This document shows positions 16,171 to 25,528 of a stretch of 64,000 nt of DNA, one piece after another (the first letter of the stretch is position 1; each line of letters begins with the position of its first letter). The stretch is from Acidobacteriota bacterium (lineage in GTDB: Bacteria > Acidobacteriota > Vicinamibacteria > Vicinamibacterales > 2-12-FULL-66-21). The translations under genes were made by a program, and so were the position numbers. Location of the stretch: positions 167,313 through 231,312 of the forward strand of contig QHWT01000049.1 of NCBI GenBank assembly GCA_003222675.1, read 5' to 3'. Under the pieces are notes generated by a model. The model had not been told where the DNA came from, searched no databases, and saw only the letters and a list, made by a program, of their open reading frames with translations.

Positions 16171-17616
16171 ATGTCAACATCAACTGAAACCATCGAACAG
16201 CTCGCCAACCGCGAGTACAAGTACGGGTTCGTCACCGACGTCGAGAGCGAGACGATTCCCAAGGGTCTCAACGAGGAGATCGTCCGGCTGATTTCGGAGA
16301 AGAAGAACGAGCCCGAGTGGCTCCTCGAGTGGCGGCTCAAGGCGTTTCGCCTGTGGCTCACGATGAAGGAGCCCACATGGCAGAACGTCAAGTACGACCC
16401 GATCAACTATCAGGACATCGTGTACTACTCGGCGCCGAAGAAGAAGAAGGCGCTGAACAGCCTCGACGAAGTCGACCCCGAAGTGAAGCGAACGTTCGAC
16501 AAGCTCGGGATTCCCCTCGAAGAACAGAAGCTGCTCGCCGGCGTGGCTGTCGACGCGGTGTTCGACAGCGTCTCGGTCGCGACGACGTTCCGCGACAAGC
16601 TCGCGAAGATGGGCATCATCTTCATGTCGTTCTCGGAGGCGGTGCAGCACCATCCGGAGCTCGTGCGCAAGTATCTGGGCTCGGTCGTCCCGCACACCGA
16701 CAACTTCTTCGCGGCGCTCAACTCGGCGGTGTTCAGCGACGGCTCGTTCGTATACGTGCCCAAGGGCGTGCGCTGCCCGATGGAGCTGTCCACCTACTTC
16801 CGGATCAACGCGAAGGATACGGGGCAGTTCGAGCGAACGCTGATCATCGCCGACGAAGGGGCGTACGTCAGTTACCTCGAAGGCTGCACGGCGCCGATGC
16901 GCGATGAAAACCAGTTGCACGCCGCGGTCGTCGAGCTCATCGCCCACGACGACGCGACCATTAAGTACTCGACTATCCAGAACTGGTATCCCGGCGACAA
17001 GGAAGGCAAGGGCGGCATCTACAACTTCGTAACGAAGCGCGGCCTCTGCTCCGGGCGGCGCTCGAAGATCACGTGGACGCAGGTCGAGACCGGCTCCGCG
17101 ATCACGTGGAAATATCCCGGCTGCATCCTCCAGGGAGATGGCTCGATCGGCGAGTTCTACTCCGTCGCGACGACCAACAACTGGCAGCAGGCGGACACCG
17201 GCACGAAGATGATCCACCTGGGAAAGAACACCCGCAGCACGATCGTCTCGAAGGGAATCTCGGCGGGCCACGGCCAGAACACGTATCGCGGCCTCGTACG
17301 CGTCGGAAAGAACGCGAAGAACGCGCGCAACTACTCGCAGTGCGATTCACTGCTCATCGGCGACAAGTGCGGCGCACACACGTTCCCGTACCTGGAGATC
17401 CGGAATACCTCGGCAAGAGTGGAGCACGAGGCCTCGACGTCCAAGATCGGCGAGGACCAGATCTTCTATTGCCGCCAGCGGGGTCTCGCGCTGGAGGACG
17501 CCGTCAATATGATCGTCAGCGGTTTCTGTAAGCAAGTCTTTAGCGAGCTCCCGATGGAATTCGCCGTCGAGGCGCAGAAGCTTCTGAGTGTCAGCCTCGA
17601 AGGGTCGGTTGGTTGA
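16171..17616 (+). CDS. sufB: Fe-S cluster assembly scaffold SufB
   Basis: SufB forms the SufBC2D scaffold on which clusters are built. The 481-residue length is typical. Family features include [18 protein letters not shown] near the N-terminus, [19 protein letters not shown], the long beta-helix core with [19 protein letters not shown], and the C-terminal [17 protein letters not shown]. The segment [10 protein letters not shown] is also conserved. It is contiguous with sufC (stop and start adjacent). Confidence 0.97.
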   Translation: MSTSTETIEQLANREYKYGFVTDVESETIPKGLNEEIVRLISEKKNEPEWLLEWRLKAFRLWLTMKEPTWQNVKYDPINYQDIVYYSAPKKKKALNSLDEVDPEVKRTFDKLGIPLEEQKLLAGVAVDAVFDSVSVATTFRDKLAKMGIIFMSFSEAVQHHPELVRKYLGSVVPHTDNFFAALNSAVFSDGSFVYVPKGVRCPMELSTYFRINAKDTGQFERTLIIADEGAYVSYLEGCTAPMRDENQLHAAVVELIAHDDATIKYSTIQNWYPGDKEGKGGIYNFVTKRGLCSGRRSKITWTQVETGSAITWKYPGCILQGDGSIGEFYSVATTNNWQQADTGTKMIHLGKNTRSTIVSKGISAGHGQNTYRGLVRVGKNAKNARNYSQCDSLLIGDKCGAHTFPYLEIRNTSARVEHEASTSKIGEDQIFYCRQRGLALEDAVNMIVSGFCKQVFSELPMEFAVEAQKLLSVSLEGSVG

Positions 17617-18366
<750 letters not shown>

Positions 18367-18423
18367 GGCAGGCTGGAGGCTTCGGGCCTCAGGCTTCAAG
18401 ATGTACAGAGATTACGAAGATCG

Positions 18424-19758
18424 ATGACTCAGCTCGCAGAAAGACCTAAGCCGGTGCCCTTCTCGTCCGCGCTGGAACACCGTCCTCAGGGAGGGCCGCG
18501 CTGGCTCGAAGATCTGCGCGCGCGTGGCGCCGCGAGATTTACAGCGCTCGGGCTGCCGACGGTGCGCGACGAGGAGTGGCGCTTCACGAATGTCGCGCCC
18601 ATTGGCGCGATCGAGTTCACGCCGGCGGACCCCGTGTCGGGCGTGGCGGACCAGCTCGCGGGATTCGCGTACACTGACGCGCCCGTCCGTCTGGTGATCG
18701 TCAACGGCCGCTTCGATGCGACGCTCTCGCGGACGAAGGGACTGCCGGCGGGGGTGCGCACCGGCTCGCTCGCCTCGGCGATGACCGACCACGCCGATGT
18801 CGTGCAGCGGTACTTCGGGCAGCTCGCGGAGTTCACCAGCCGCAGCTTTGCGGCGCTCAACACCGCGTTCGTGCAGGACGGCGCGTATGTGTATCTGCCC
18901 GACAACGCGATCGTCGAGACGCCTATCCACATCGTGTTCGTCACGGGCGCCGAGGCGTCGAAGGTGATGGCGCATCCGCGCACGCTGATCGTCGCGGGCG
19001 CCGGGAGCCACGCGCGTATTGTCGAGAGTTATGTCGGCGCCGAAGGGCAAGTCTACTTTTCCAACGCTGTCTCCGAAGTGTTTGTCGGCGAGAACGCGAC
19101 GGTGGATCATTACAAGCTGCAGCAGGAATCGATCGAAGCGTTCCACGTCGCGAGCCTGCACGCGCACACGGAGCGCAGCGCGACGTTCTCGTCGCACTCG
19201 TTCTCGCTCGGGGGCAAACTCGTGCGCAACGACGCGTTCGCGATCCTCGACGGGGAAGGTGGCGAATGCACGCTGAACGGCCTCTACCTGGCGGACCGTG
19301 AGCGCCTGATCGATAACCACACGACGATCGATCATGCCAAGCCGCACTGCCCGAGCCACGAGATCTACAAGGGCATTCTCGGCGGCACGGCGCGCGCGAT
19401 TTTCAACGGCAAGATCATCGTCCGGCAGGACGCGCAGAAGACCGACGCGAAACAGACGAACCGGGCGCTGCTGCTCACCGACGGCGCGACGATCAATACC
19501 AAGCCGCAGCTCGAGATCTTCGCCGACGACGTGAAGTGCACGCACGGCGCGGCAATCGGGCAGCTGGACGAGGACGCGATCTTCTACCTGCGCGCGCGGG
19601 GCCTCTCGTTCGCGGAAGCGCGCGACATGCTGATCCATGCGTTCGCAGCGCAGATTCTCGAGCAGGTGAAGATCGAACCGCTGCGGCAGGCGCTCGAGGC
19701 GGAGCTCTTCGAACAACTCGCCCGCGACCTCGCCGAAGTCGACGGTGCACGGACGTGA
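18424..19758 (+). CDS. sufD: Fe-S assembly protein SufD
   Basis: SufD is the SufB paralogue in the scaffold complex. This 444-residue copy has an N-terminal helical domain (LEDLRARGAARFTALG, DEEWRFTNVAP) and a beta-helix core with the family signature LYLADRERLIDNHTTIDHA. The C-terminal region is KCTHGAAIGQLDEDAIFYLR, with the conserved ARGLSFAEARDMLIHAF. The 57-bp gap before it contains short GGCTTCAGG-type repeat words. Confidence 0.96.
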   Translation: MTQLAERPKPVPFSSALEHRPQGGPRWLEDLRARGAARFTALGLPTVRDEEWRFTNVAPIGAIEFTPADPVSGVADQLAGFAYTDAPVRLVIVNGRFDATLSRTKGLPAGVRTGSLASAMTDHADVVQRYFGQLAEFTSRSFAALNTAFVQDGAYVYLPDNAIVETPIHIVFVTGAEASKVMAHPRTLIVAGAGSHARIVESYVGAEGQVYFSNAVSEVFVGENATVDHYKLQQESIEAFHVASLHAHTERSATFSSHSFSLGGKLVRNDAFAILDGEGGECTLNGLYLADRERLIDNHTTIDHAKPHCPSHEIYKGILGGTARAIFNGKIIVRQDAQKTDAKQTNRALLLTDGATINTKPQLEIFADDVKCTHGAAIGQLDEDAIFYLRARGLSFAEARDMLIHAFAAQILEQVKIEPLRQALEAELFEQLARDLAEVDGART

Positions 19759-19760
19759 CG

Positions 19761-21050
19761 ATGGGGATTGCCGGCTCCGAAAGAGCCGGCCCACACGCGG
19801 GCACCGCGGACGCTTCAGGCTCCCCAGCCTCTTTTGATGTTCAGCGCATTCGCGCTGACTTTCCGATTCTTGCGCGAACCGTCAGAGGGAAGCCGCTCGT
19901 CTATCTCGATAATGCGGCGACGACGCAGAAGCCGCAGGCAGTTCTCGACGCGCTCACCGGGTACTACACCGGCCTCAACGCCAACGTGCATCGCGGCGTG
20001 CACGAGTTGAGCGAGCGCGCGACGGAGGCGTTCGACGCGGGGCGCGAGCGCGTGCAGGCGTTCTTCAACGCCGCCCACTCGCGGGAAATCGTTTTCACGC
20101 GGAACGCGACCGAGAGCATCAACCTCGTGGCATACGCGTTCGCGAAGCCGCGGTTGAAGCCGGGCGACGAAGTGCTCATCTCCGCGATGGAGCACCACTC
20201 CAACATCGTCCCGTGGCAGCTCGTGTGCGAGGCGACCGGCGCCACGCTGCGCGTCGCGCCGATTGACGATCGCGGAGAGCTCATCCTCGAGGCGTTCGAC
20301 CGATTGCTCGGACCGCGGACCCGGATTGTCGCGATCACGCACATGTCGAACGCCCTCGGCACGGTCAATCCCGTTGCCGAGATCGTGAGGCTCGCGCACG
20401 GCCGCGGCGTGCCGGTGCTGCTCGATGGATCGCAGGCGGCTTATCACATGCGCGTGGACGTGCAGGCGCTCGGCTGCGACTTCTACGCCGCAACCGGCCA
20501 CAAATTGTACGGCCCGACCGGCATCGGCGTGCTCTACGGGAAGACACAGCATTTCGAGGCGATGCCGCCGTTTCTCGGCGGGGGCGACATGATCAGCTCC
20601 GTCACGTTCGAGCGGAGCACCTGGAACGCGCTGCCGTTCAAGTTCGAAGCAGGCACGCCCCACATCGCCGGCGCGATCGGGCTGCACGCCGCGCTCGATT
20701 ATCTCGACAGCGTCGGCCGGGACGCCGTCGCGGAGCACGAACGCCAGCTGCTCGAATACGGAACGGAAGTCCTGTCGAGCGTCCCGGGCGTGCGCCTGAT
20801 CGGCACCGCCAGGCATAAGGCGAGCATCCTGTCGTTCGTGATGGACGGCGTGCACCCGCACGATATCGGCACGATCGTCGACCGCGAGGGAGTGGCGATC
20901 CGCACGGGACATCATTGCGCGCAGCCGGTGATGGAACGCTTCGGCGTCGCGGCGACCGCCCGTGCGTCGCTCGCCATGTATAACACGCGCGAAGAGATCG
21001 ACGTGCTGGGGCGCGCGCTCCACCGGGTCCGCGAGGTGTTCGGCTCGTGA
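19761..21050 (+). CDS. sufS: SufS-type cysteine desulfurase with repeat-encoded N-terminus
   Basis: This group II PLP cysteine desulfurase supplies sulfur to the SUF system. Markers are VYLDNAATTQKP, NVHRGVHELSERAT, AMEHHSNIVPWQ, the PLP lysine in ATGHKLYGPTGIG, and RTGHHCAQPVM with the catalytic Cys. The family usually begins near FDVQRIRADFPIL. Here about 25 extra residues precede it, and they are encoded partly by a hairpin (GCCGGCTC, CGAAA loop, GAGCCGGC at 19770-19790). No ATG, GTG or TTG lies in frame between 19761 and the conserved start. The stop overlaps the sufU start. Confidence 0.95.
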   Translation: MGIAGSERAGPHAGTADASGSPASFDVQRIRADFPILARTVRGKPLVYLDNAATTQKPQAVLDALTGYYTGLNANVHRGVHELSERATEAFDAGRERVQAFFNAAHSREIVFTRNATESINLVAYAFAKPRLKPGDEVLISAMEHHSNIVPWQLVCEATGATLRVAPIDDRGELILEAFDRLLGPRTRIVAITHMSNALGTVNPVAEIVRLAHGRGVPVLLDGSQAAYHMRVDVQALGCDFYAATGHKLYGPTGIGVLYGKTQHFEAMPPFLGGGDMISSVTFERSTWNALPFKFEAGTPHIAGAIGLHAALDYLDSVGRDAVAEHERQLLEYGTEVLSSVPGVRLIGTARHKASILSFVMDGVHPHDIGTIVDREGVAIRTGHHCAQPVMERFGVAATARASLAMYNTREEIDVLGRALHRVREVFGS

Positions 21051-21490
21051 CGGATTTGAACGATCTGTACCAAGAGGTCATCCTTGACCACAATCGGTGC
21101 CCGAGGAACTTCCATGCGATTGCCGACGCGACCCATCGCGCCGAGGGGTACAATCCGCTGTGTGGCGATCGCCTGACGCTGTATATGAAAGTGGACGGCG
21201 ACGTGATCGCGGACGTGGCATTCGAGGGCGCGGGCTGCGCCATCTCGAAGGCCTCGGCCTCGATGATGACCGACGCCCTGAAGGGACGCTCCGTCAGCGA
21301 GGCGCGCGCGCTGTTCGATCGCTTTCATCGCATGGTGACAATGCCGCCCGACAGGGCGGTCGAGGATCTCGGCAAGTTGTCGTCGCTCGCAGGCGTGCGC
21401 GATTTTCCCGTCCGCATCAAGTGCGCGAGCCTCGCGTGGCATACGTTCAAGGCCGCGCTCGAGCACGAGCAGCGCACCAGCACGGAATAG
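21047..21490 (+). CDS. sufU: SufU-type sulfur-transfer/scaffold protein
   Basis: This 147-residue SufU accepts sulfur from SufS. Zinc-site residues appear in NPLCGD, GAGCAISKAS and IKCASLAWHTF, and the start DLYQEVILDHNRCPRN is typical. The SufU-specific insertion around residues 85-105 (RFHRMVTMPPDRAVEDLG) distinguishes it from IscU. The GTG start overlaps the sufS stop, implying coupling. Confidence 0.93.
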   Translation: MTDLNDLYQEVILDHNRCPRNFHAIADATHRAEGYNPLCGDRLTLYMKVDGDVIADVAFEGAGCAISKASASMMTDALKGRSVSEARALFDRFHRMVTMPPDRAVEDLGKLSSLAGVRDFPVRIKCASLAWHTFKAALEHEQRTSTE

Positions 21491-21523
21491 CGCGTGGCTG
21501 GAAGCTGGTAGCTGGTAGCTGAT

Positions 21524-21919
21524 ATGAAACCTGTCCCGATGATCCCGCAGGAGCAGCCGCCGGCTGCCGACGCGACGCACGAGACCGACCATCTCGTGGC
21601 GGATCCGGCGAAGACGGGAGAGTTGCGCGAGCAGGTCCAGCAGGCGCTGAAGACGGTGTTCGACCCGGAGATCCCGGTGGACATCTGGGAGCTCGGGCTG
21701 ATCTACGACATGTTCGTGACCGCCGAGGGCGTGGCGGCGATCAAGATGACCCTCACGGCGCCGGCCTGTCCGGCGGCCCAGGTGCTGCCCGGGCAGGTGG
21801 CGGATGCCGCCCGCACGGTTCCCGGCATCACGGACGCAAAAGTGGATGTGGTGTGGGAACCGGCGTGGTCGAGGGACCGAATGTCCGACGTCGCGAGACT
21901 CCAACTCGGGATGTGGTAA
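21524..21919 (+). CDS. sufT: SUF-associated DUF59/MIP18-family protein (SufT)
   Basis: This 131-residue DUF59 protein is an Fe-S cluster maturation factor commonly found at the end of SUF operons. It has the family pattern ALKTVFDPEIPVDIWELGLIY, then KMTLTAPACPAAQVLPGQV with the conserved Cys, and VWEPAWSRDRMSDVARLQLG. The preceding 33-bp gap is made of GCTGGTAGCTG words. Its stop is followed immediately by the Rrf2 start. Confidence 0.92.
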   Translation: MKPVPMIPQEQPPAADATHETDHLVADPAKTGELREQVQQALKTVFDPEIPVDIWELGLIYDMFVTAEGVAAIKMTLTAPACPAAQVLPGQVADAARTVPGITDAKVDVVWEPAWSRDRMSDVARLQLGMW

Positions 21920-22367
21920 ATGCTCCGACTCTCTAAAAAAGCTGACTACGCGTTGATGGCAATGAAGCATCTTGCCGTCAGGACGGATGTTGCGTCGGCG
22001 AGCGCCCGCGAGATTGCCGAGCAGTACGACATCCCGATCGAGCTGATGGCCAAGGTGCTGCAGCAGCTCGCGCGGCGCGGCCTTCTCACGTCGCACCAGG
22101 GCACGCGCGGCGGCTACCAGCTGTCGAAGCCGACGACCGCGATTTCCGTCGCCGATATCATCCAGGCGATCGATGGTCCGCTCAGAGCAGTGCGAGCAGT
22201 TCATGAAGTGCAACGTGCGCGATCCACTCTGGCGCATCAAGGACCGGATCGTCGCGGCGCTGTCGACTTGTTCGCTCGCCGAGATTGCGTCCGACGCGCC
22301 GAGCGACCAAAGCGTCGTGCCGTTGTCGTTGACCCGCGGCACGACGCGTCCCGCCGCGGGAAGATAG
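21920..22367 (+). pseudogene. Rrf2-family (IscR-like) Fe-S regulator, frameshifted
   Basis: The N-terminal 90 residues form a clear Rrf2 winged helix: LRLSKKADYALMAMKHLA, the recognition region ELMAKVLQQLARRGLL and RGGYQLSKP, up to IIQAIDGPL. Family sequence then continues in a different frame from about 22176 as EQCEQFMKCNVRDPLW and ALSTCSLAEIA, ending at 22367. Two of three cluster-ligand cysteines (C-x5-C) are in the shifted part. The first, and about ten residues, are missing at about 22170-22176. This would be the operon's feedback repressor; here it is broken or mis-assembled. Confidence 0.85.
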
Positions 22368-22387
22368 AGATCACGGAGAGCCATGTA

Positions 22388-22471
22388 CTCAGAGGCCACG
22401 GAGGTCACGGAGCAATTTTTGTTTTCTTTTTTTCTGGTGGCGTAGTTCTCTGTGGCTCCGTGCCCTCTGAG
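22388..22471. repeat. Imperfect inverted repeat (CTCAGAGG...CACGGAG / CTCCGTG...CCTCTGAG)
   Basis: CTCAGAGG (22388-22395) and CCTCTGAG (22464-22471) are perfect complements. Inner CACGGAG and CTCCGTG segments also pair around a T-rich centre. It fills the gap before the second cysteine desulfurase and could act as a weak terminator or be a dispersed repeat. Confidence 0.6.
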
Positions 22472-22482
22472 TTTGGAAAGAC

Positions 22483-23652
22483 ATGACTCCGCGGCCTCTC
22501 TACCTCGATTACCACGCGACCACGCCCGTCGACCCTCGCGTCCTCGCCGAGATGCTGCCGTTCTTCTGCGAGCGCTTCGGCAACCCGGCCAGCCGCCAGC
22601 ACGCCTGGGGCTGGGATGCGGACAGGGCAGTCGACACCGCCCGCGCGCAGGTCGCCGCGCTCATCAACGCGACGCCGGCGGAAATCATTTTCACGAGCGG
22701 CGCCACCGAGTCGAACAATCTTGCGCTCAAGGGGGCGGCGGAGTCGCTGCGGGACCGCGGCCGTCACATCGTGACGGTTGCGACCGAGCACAAATCCGTT
22801 CTCGACGCGTGCAAGCGTCTCGGCACCTGCGGCTTCGAGGTCACGGTGCTCGCCGTGCAGGCCGATGGCCTCATCGATCTCGATCGGCTCCGCGGGGCGA
22901 TGACGCCGCAGACGATTCTCGTGTCGGTGATGGCCGCGAATAACGAGATCGGCACGCTGCAGTCGCTCGAGGCGATTGGTGCGATCGCGCACCAGCACGG
23001 TGCGCTGCTCCACACTGACGCCGCCCAGGCGGCCGGCAAGGTGCCGATCGATGTTCGCGCGATGAATATCGACCTGCTGTCGCTGACGGGCCACAAGCTG
23101 TACGGCCCGAAGGGCGCCGGCGCCCTTTTCGTTGCGAAGGCGAAGCCGAAGCTCACGCTTGCGCCGCAGATTGACGGCGGCGGCCACGAACACGGATTTC
23201 GATCCGGCACGCTCAACGTGCCGGGCATCGTCGGGCTCGGCCGGGCTACCGAGATTTGCAGAGAGGAGATGCCGGCCGAGAGCGCGCGGCTGCGCGGACT
23301 CCGCGATCGTCTTCTCGATGGATTGCGCGTGCGGCTCGGCGGCGTCACCGTCAACGGCACGCTCGAGCGGCGGCTGCCGCACAATCTGCACGTCAGCTTC
23401 GCGGGAGTGGAAGGGGAAGCGCTGCTGATGGCGATCGGCGATCTGGCGGTCTCGACCGGCTCAGCGTGCAGCTCAGGATCGCAGGCGCCATCGCATGTGC
23501 TCCAGGCGATTGGGGCCGTGCGGGAAGGCGGCGGCGCATCCATCCGCTTCGGTCTTGGCAGAAACACGACCGCCGAGGACGTCGACTATGCGATCGACCG
23601 CGTCGTGACCGTCGTCTCCTCGCTGCGAGGCGCGGTGGCCGGACCCACGTAA
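22483..23652 (+). CDS. iscS: IscS/NifS-type cysteine desulfurase
   Basis: This 389-residue group I desulfurase is a second sulfur donor beside SufS. It has YLDYHATTPVDPRV, TSGATESNNLALKG, TEHKSVLD, HTDAAQAAGK, the PLP lysine in LTGHKLYGPKGAGAL, and the active-site loop STGSACSSGSQAPSHVL. The loop marks the IscS-like group, in contrast to sufS nearby. It may serve thiolation as well as Fe-S assembly. Its final 67 bp overlap otsA on the opposite strand. Confidence 0.93.
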   Translation: MTPRPLYLDYHATTPVDPRVLAEMLPFFCERFGNPASRQHAWGWDADRAVDTARAQVAALINATPAEIIFTSGATESNNLALKGAAESLRDRGRHIVTVATEHKSVLDACKRLGTCGFEVTVLAVQADGLIDLDRLRGAMTPQTILVSVMAANNEIGTLQSLEAIGAIAHQHGALLHTDAAQAAGKVPIDVRAMNIDLLSLTGHKLYGPKGAGALFVAKAKPKLTLAPQIDGGGHEHGFRSGTLNVPGIVGLGRATEICREEMPAESARLRGLRDRLLDGLRVRLGGVTVNGTLERRLPHNLHVSFAGVEGEALLMAIGDLAVSTGSACSSGSQAPSHVLQAIGAVREGGGASIRFGLGRNTTAEDVDYAIDRVVTVVSSLRGAVAGPT

Positions 23653-25211
23653 ACGTCCCCGAATTGCTCCTCCTCTTGCGCCGAACGATACAGCGGCTCT
23701 GACGCGGGGGCGCTGCGGAGATTCGCGGCATCTTCCAGGATCCGGGTTCCCCAGCGGTCTGCATCCCATGCCTTGACCCGCGCGCGCATCAGCCGCATCC
23801 GGTGCTGCTGTTCCGCCGCGCTCATCGTGAGCGCCCGCGCGAGCGCGTTTGCGGTCTGTTCGACATCGTACGGGTTGACGATGACGGCATCCGTCAGTTC
23901 TTCTGATGCGCCGGCGAAAGCGCTCAATACCAGCACACCCCGCTCGTCGTCTCTTGCGCTCACGAACTCCTTCCCGACCAGGTTCATACCGTCGTGGAGG
24001 CTGCCGACGTAACAGACCTCCGCCGCGCGCAGCAGGCGGTACACCTCTCGCGGCTCCTCGTGTTCTTCGACCAGATGGACTGGGCGCCACGCCGCCGTCG
24101 CGAATCGGCGGTTGACGCGATCCACCAATGCGAGCACGCGCGCGCGCAGGTCGCGATATGGTGCGAGACGTGCGCGGCTTGGCTCCGCTGCCTGCACGAA
24201 CACGAGGGAATCGATGAACTCAGGGCACTGCTCGAGCAGCTGCTCGATGCAGAGGACCTTTTCTTCGATGCCCTTGGTGTAATCCATGCGATCGATGCCG
24301 ACGACGAGCCGGTCGGATTCGCGCAGGTTGAAACGCCGCCTGATCTCCCGCGCGCACGCATCAACGGAGCCGATCTCCGGCAGCCATGACGATGGCCACT
24401 GCACCGACGCGGGATACGTACGAACGCACGTGCGTCGTCCCGCGTGCGCGACCACCTGCCGCTTGCGATCGATCGCCGCCCCCAGCAGGCGTTCTGCGCT
24501 GTCCAGAAAATGCGTGCAGTCCTTCCGTGTCTGAAATCCAAGCAGGGTGCTGCCGAGCATGCCCTCGACGAGATACGCGGCCCATGGGCACATGTCGAGA
24601 TGTTCCGCGGCCGGCCACGGGATATGCCAGAACGCGACGATAGTGCTCGACGGAAGCTGCTGCCGAATCATCAATGGAGCGAGCGCGAAGTGATAATCCT
24701 GCACCAGGACGAGTGGTGGCTCGCTCTGCGCTTCATCGCATGCCGCCTCCGCGAAGCGGGCATTGATCGTCCAATACGTGTCGAAATCGGTGGAGCGAAA
24801 TCGGGGACGCACGTGCGCGCGATGACAGAGCGGCCACAATCCTTCGTTGGCGAACCCGTAGTAGTAGCCCTCTTCCTCGGCTGCATTCAGCCACACGCGG
24901 CGCAGGCGATACGCGGGATCCTCCGGCGGCACCATCACACCGTCCCACGCATCGACCACCAGCCGGTCCGCGGTACCGGAGCCGTGCGCGATCCACACGC
25001 CGCCAGACTTCTGGACGAGCGGTTCCGAGGCGGTGACCAGGCCACTCGTGGAGCGCTTCACGACGATCTCTCCGCCAGGGCCGTGCTCGTGTCTGAACGG
25101 TTCCCGGTTCGCGAGGACGATGACGCGTCCGGAGCCCGCCCACGGCGGGGTCGCGTCGTACGACCGGTGTTCGCTCAGCCCCGTGATGCCATCTGCTGTG
25201 AGCTCGTGCAT
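23586..25211 (-). CDS. otsA: Trehalose-6-phosphate synthase (GT20)
   Basis: This 541-residue GT20 enzyme makes trehalose-6-P from UDP-glucose and glucose-6-P. It shows VIVLANREPFRH, VQDYHFALAPLMIR, FWHIPWPAAEHL, GFQTRKDC, GIDRMDYTKGIEEK and HDGMNLVGKEFVSARDD, in family order. No OtsB phosphatase domain is fused and none is nearby. It is 50-60 residues longer than typical OtsA, with an extra leader and a tail that runs antisense into iscS. It ends in VTTRSIA. Confidence 0.93.
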   Translation of the reverse strand: MHELTADGITGLSEHRSYDATPPWAGSGRVIVLANREPFRHEHGPGGEIVVKRSTSGLVTASEPLVQKSGGVWIAHGSGTADRLVVDAWDGVMVPPEDPAYRLRRVWLNAAEEEGYYYGFANEGLWPLCHRAHVRPRFRSTDFDTYWTINARFAEAACDEAQSEPPLVLVQDYHFALAPLMIRQQLPSSTIVAFWHIPWPAAEHLDMCPWAAYLVEGMLGSTLLGFQTRKDCTHFLDSAERLLGAAIDRKRQVVAHAGRRTCVRTYPASVQWPSSWLPEIGSVDACAREIRRRFNLRESDRLVVGIDRMDYTKGIEEKVLCIEQLLEQCPEFIDSLVFVQAAEPSRARLAPYRDLRARVLALVDRVNRRFATAAWRPVHLVEEHEEPREVYRLLRAAEVCYVGSLHDGMNLVGKEFVSARDDERGVLVLSAFAGASEELTDAVIVNPYDVEQTANALARALTMSAAEQQHRMRLMRARVKAWDADRWGTRILEDAANLRSAPASEPLYRSAQEEEQFGDVYVGPATAPRSEETTVTTRSIA

Positions 25212-25321
25212 GAAGCGCTTCCTCCAAGGACCGCCCGTCCACGTCAGTAGACCGCACCGGGCACGCCCGCAGGAATCGGGCAGATAGGGGAGTTCTTCGG
25301 GAGATCACGGGGGAGTTAATG

Positions 25322-25402
25322 CCGAATGCCAAGGGCTGCCGGCTGAAGGCTAACGGCTGAAGACAGCCGGCTGAAAGGCTTAAGGCTGAAGGCTGAATCT
25401 GA
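25322..25402. repeat. Short-word repeat (GGCTGAAGGCTGAA type)
   Basis: The 317-bp gap 25212-25528 holds no gene. Its central part consists of GGCTGAA / GGCTTAAGGCTGAAGG words with one internal inverted copy. The rest is unremarkable and probably carries the promoter of the histidine kinase gene, but no convincing -35/-10 pair was found. Confidence 0.6.
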
Positions 25403-25528
25403 TGGCGCCGATCAGCACCTCTGCCGTTTCGCGCCTCTGCAGTTCCCCGGTATTCACGTTCGACCATTATCTGTGACTCCCATCTTCACCGGATGTCGGC
25501 CGCCCATCGCCACGATGTAGGCTGGGAC

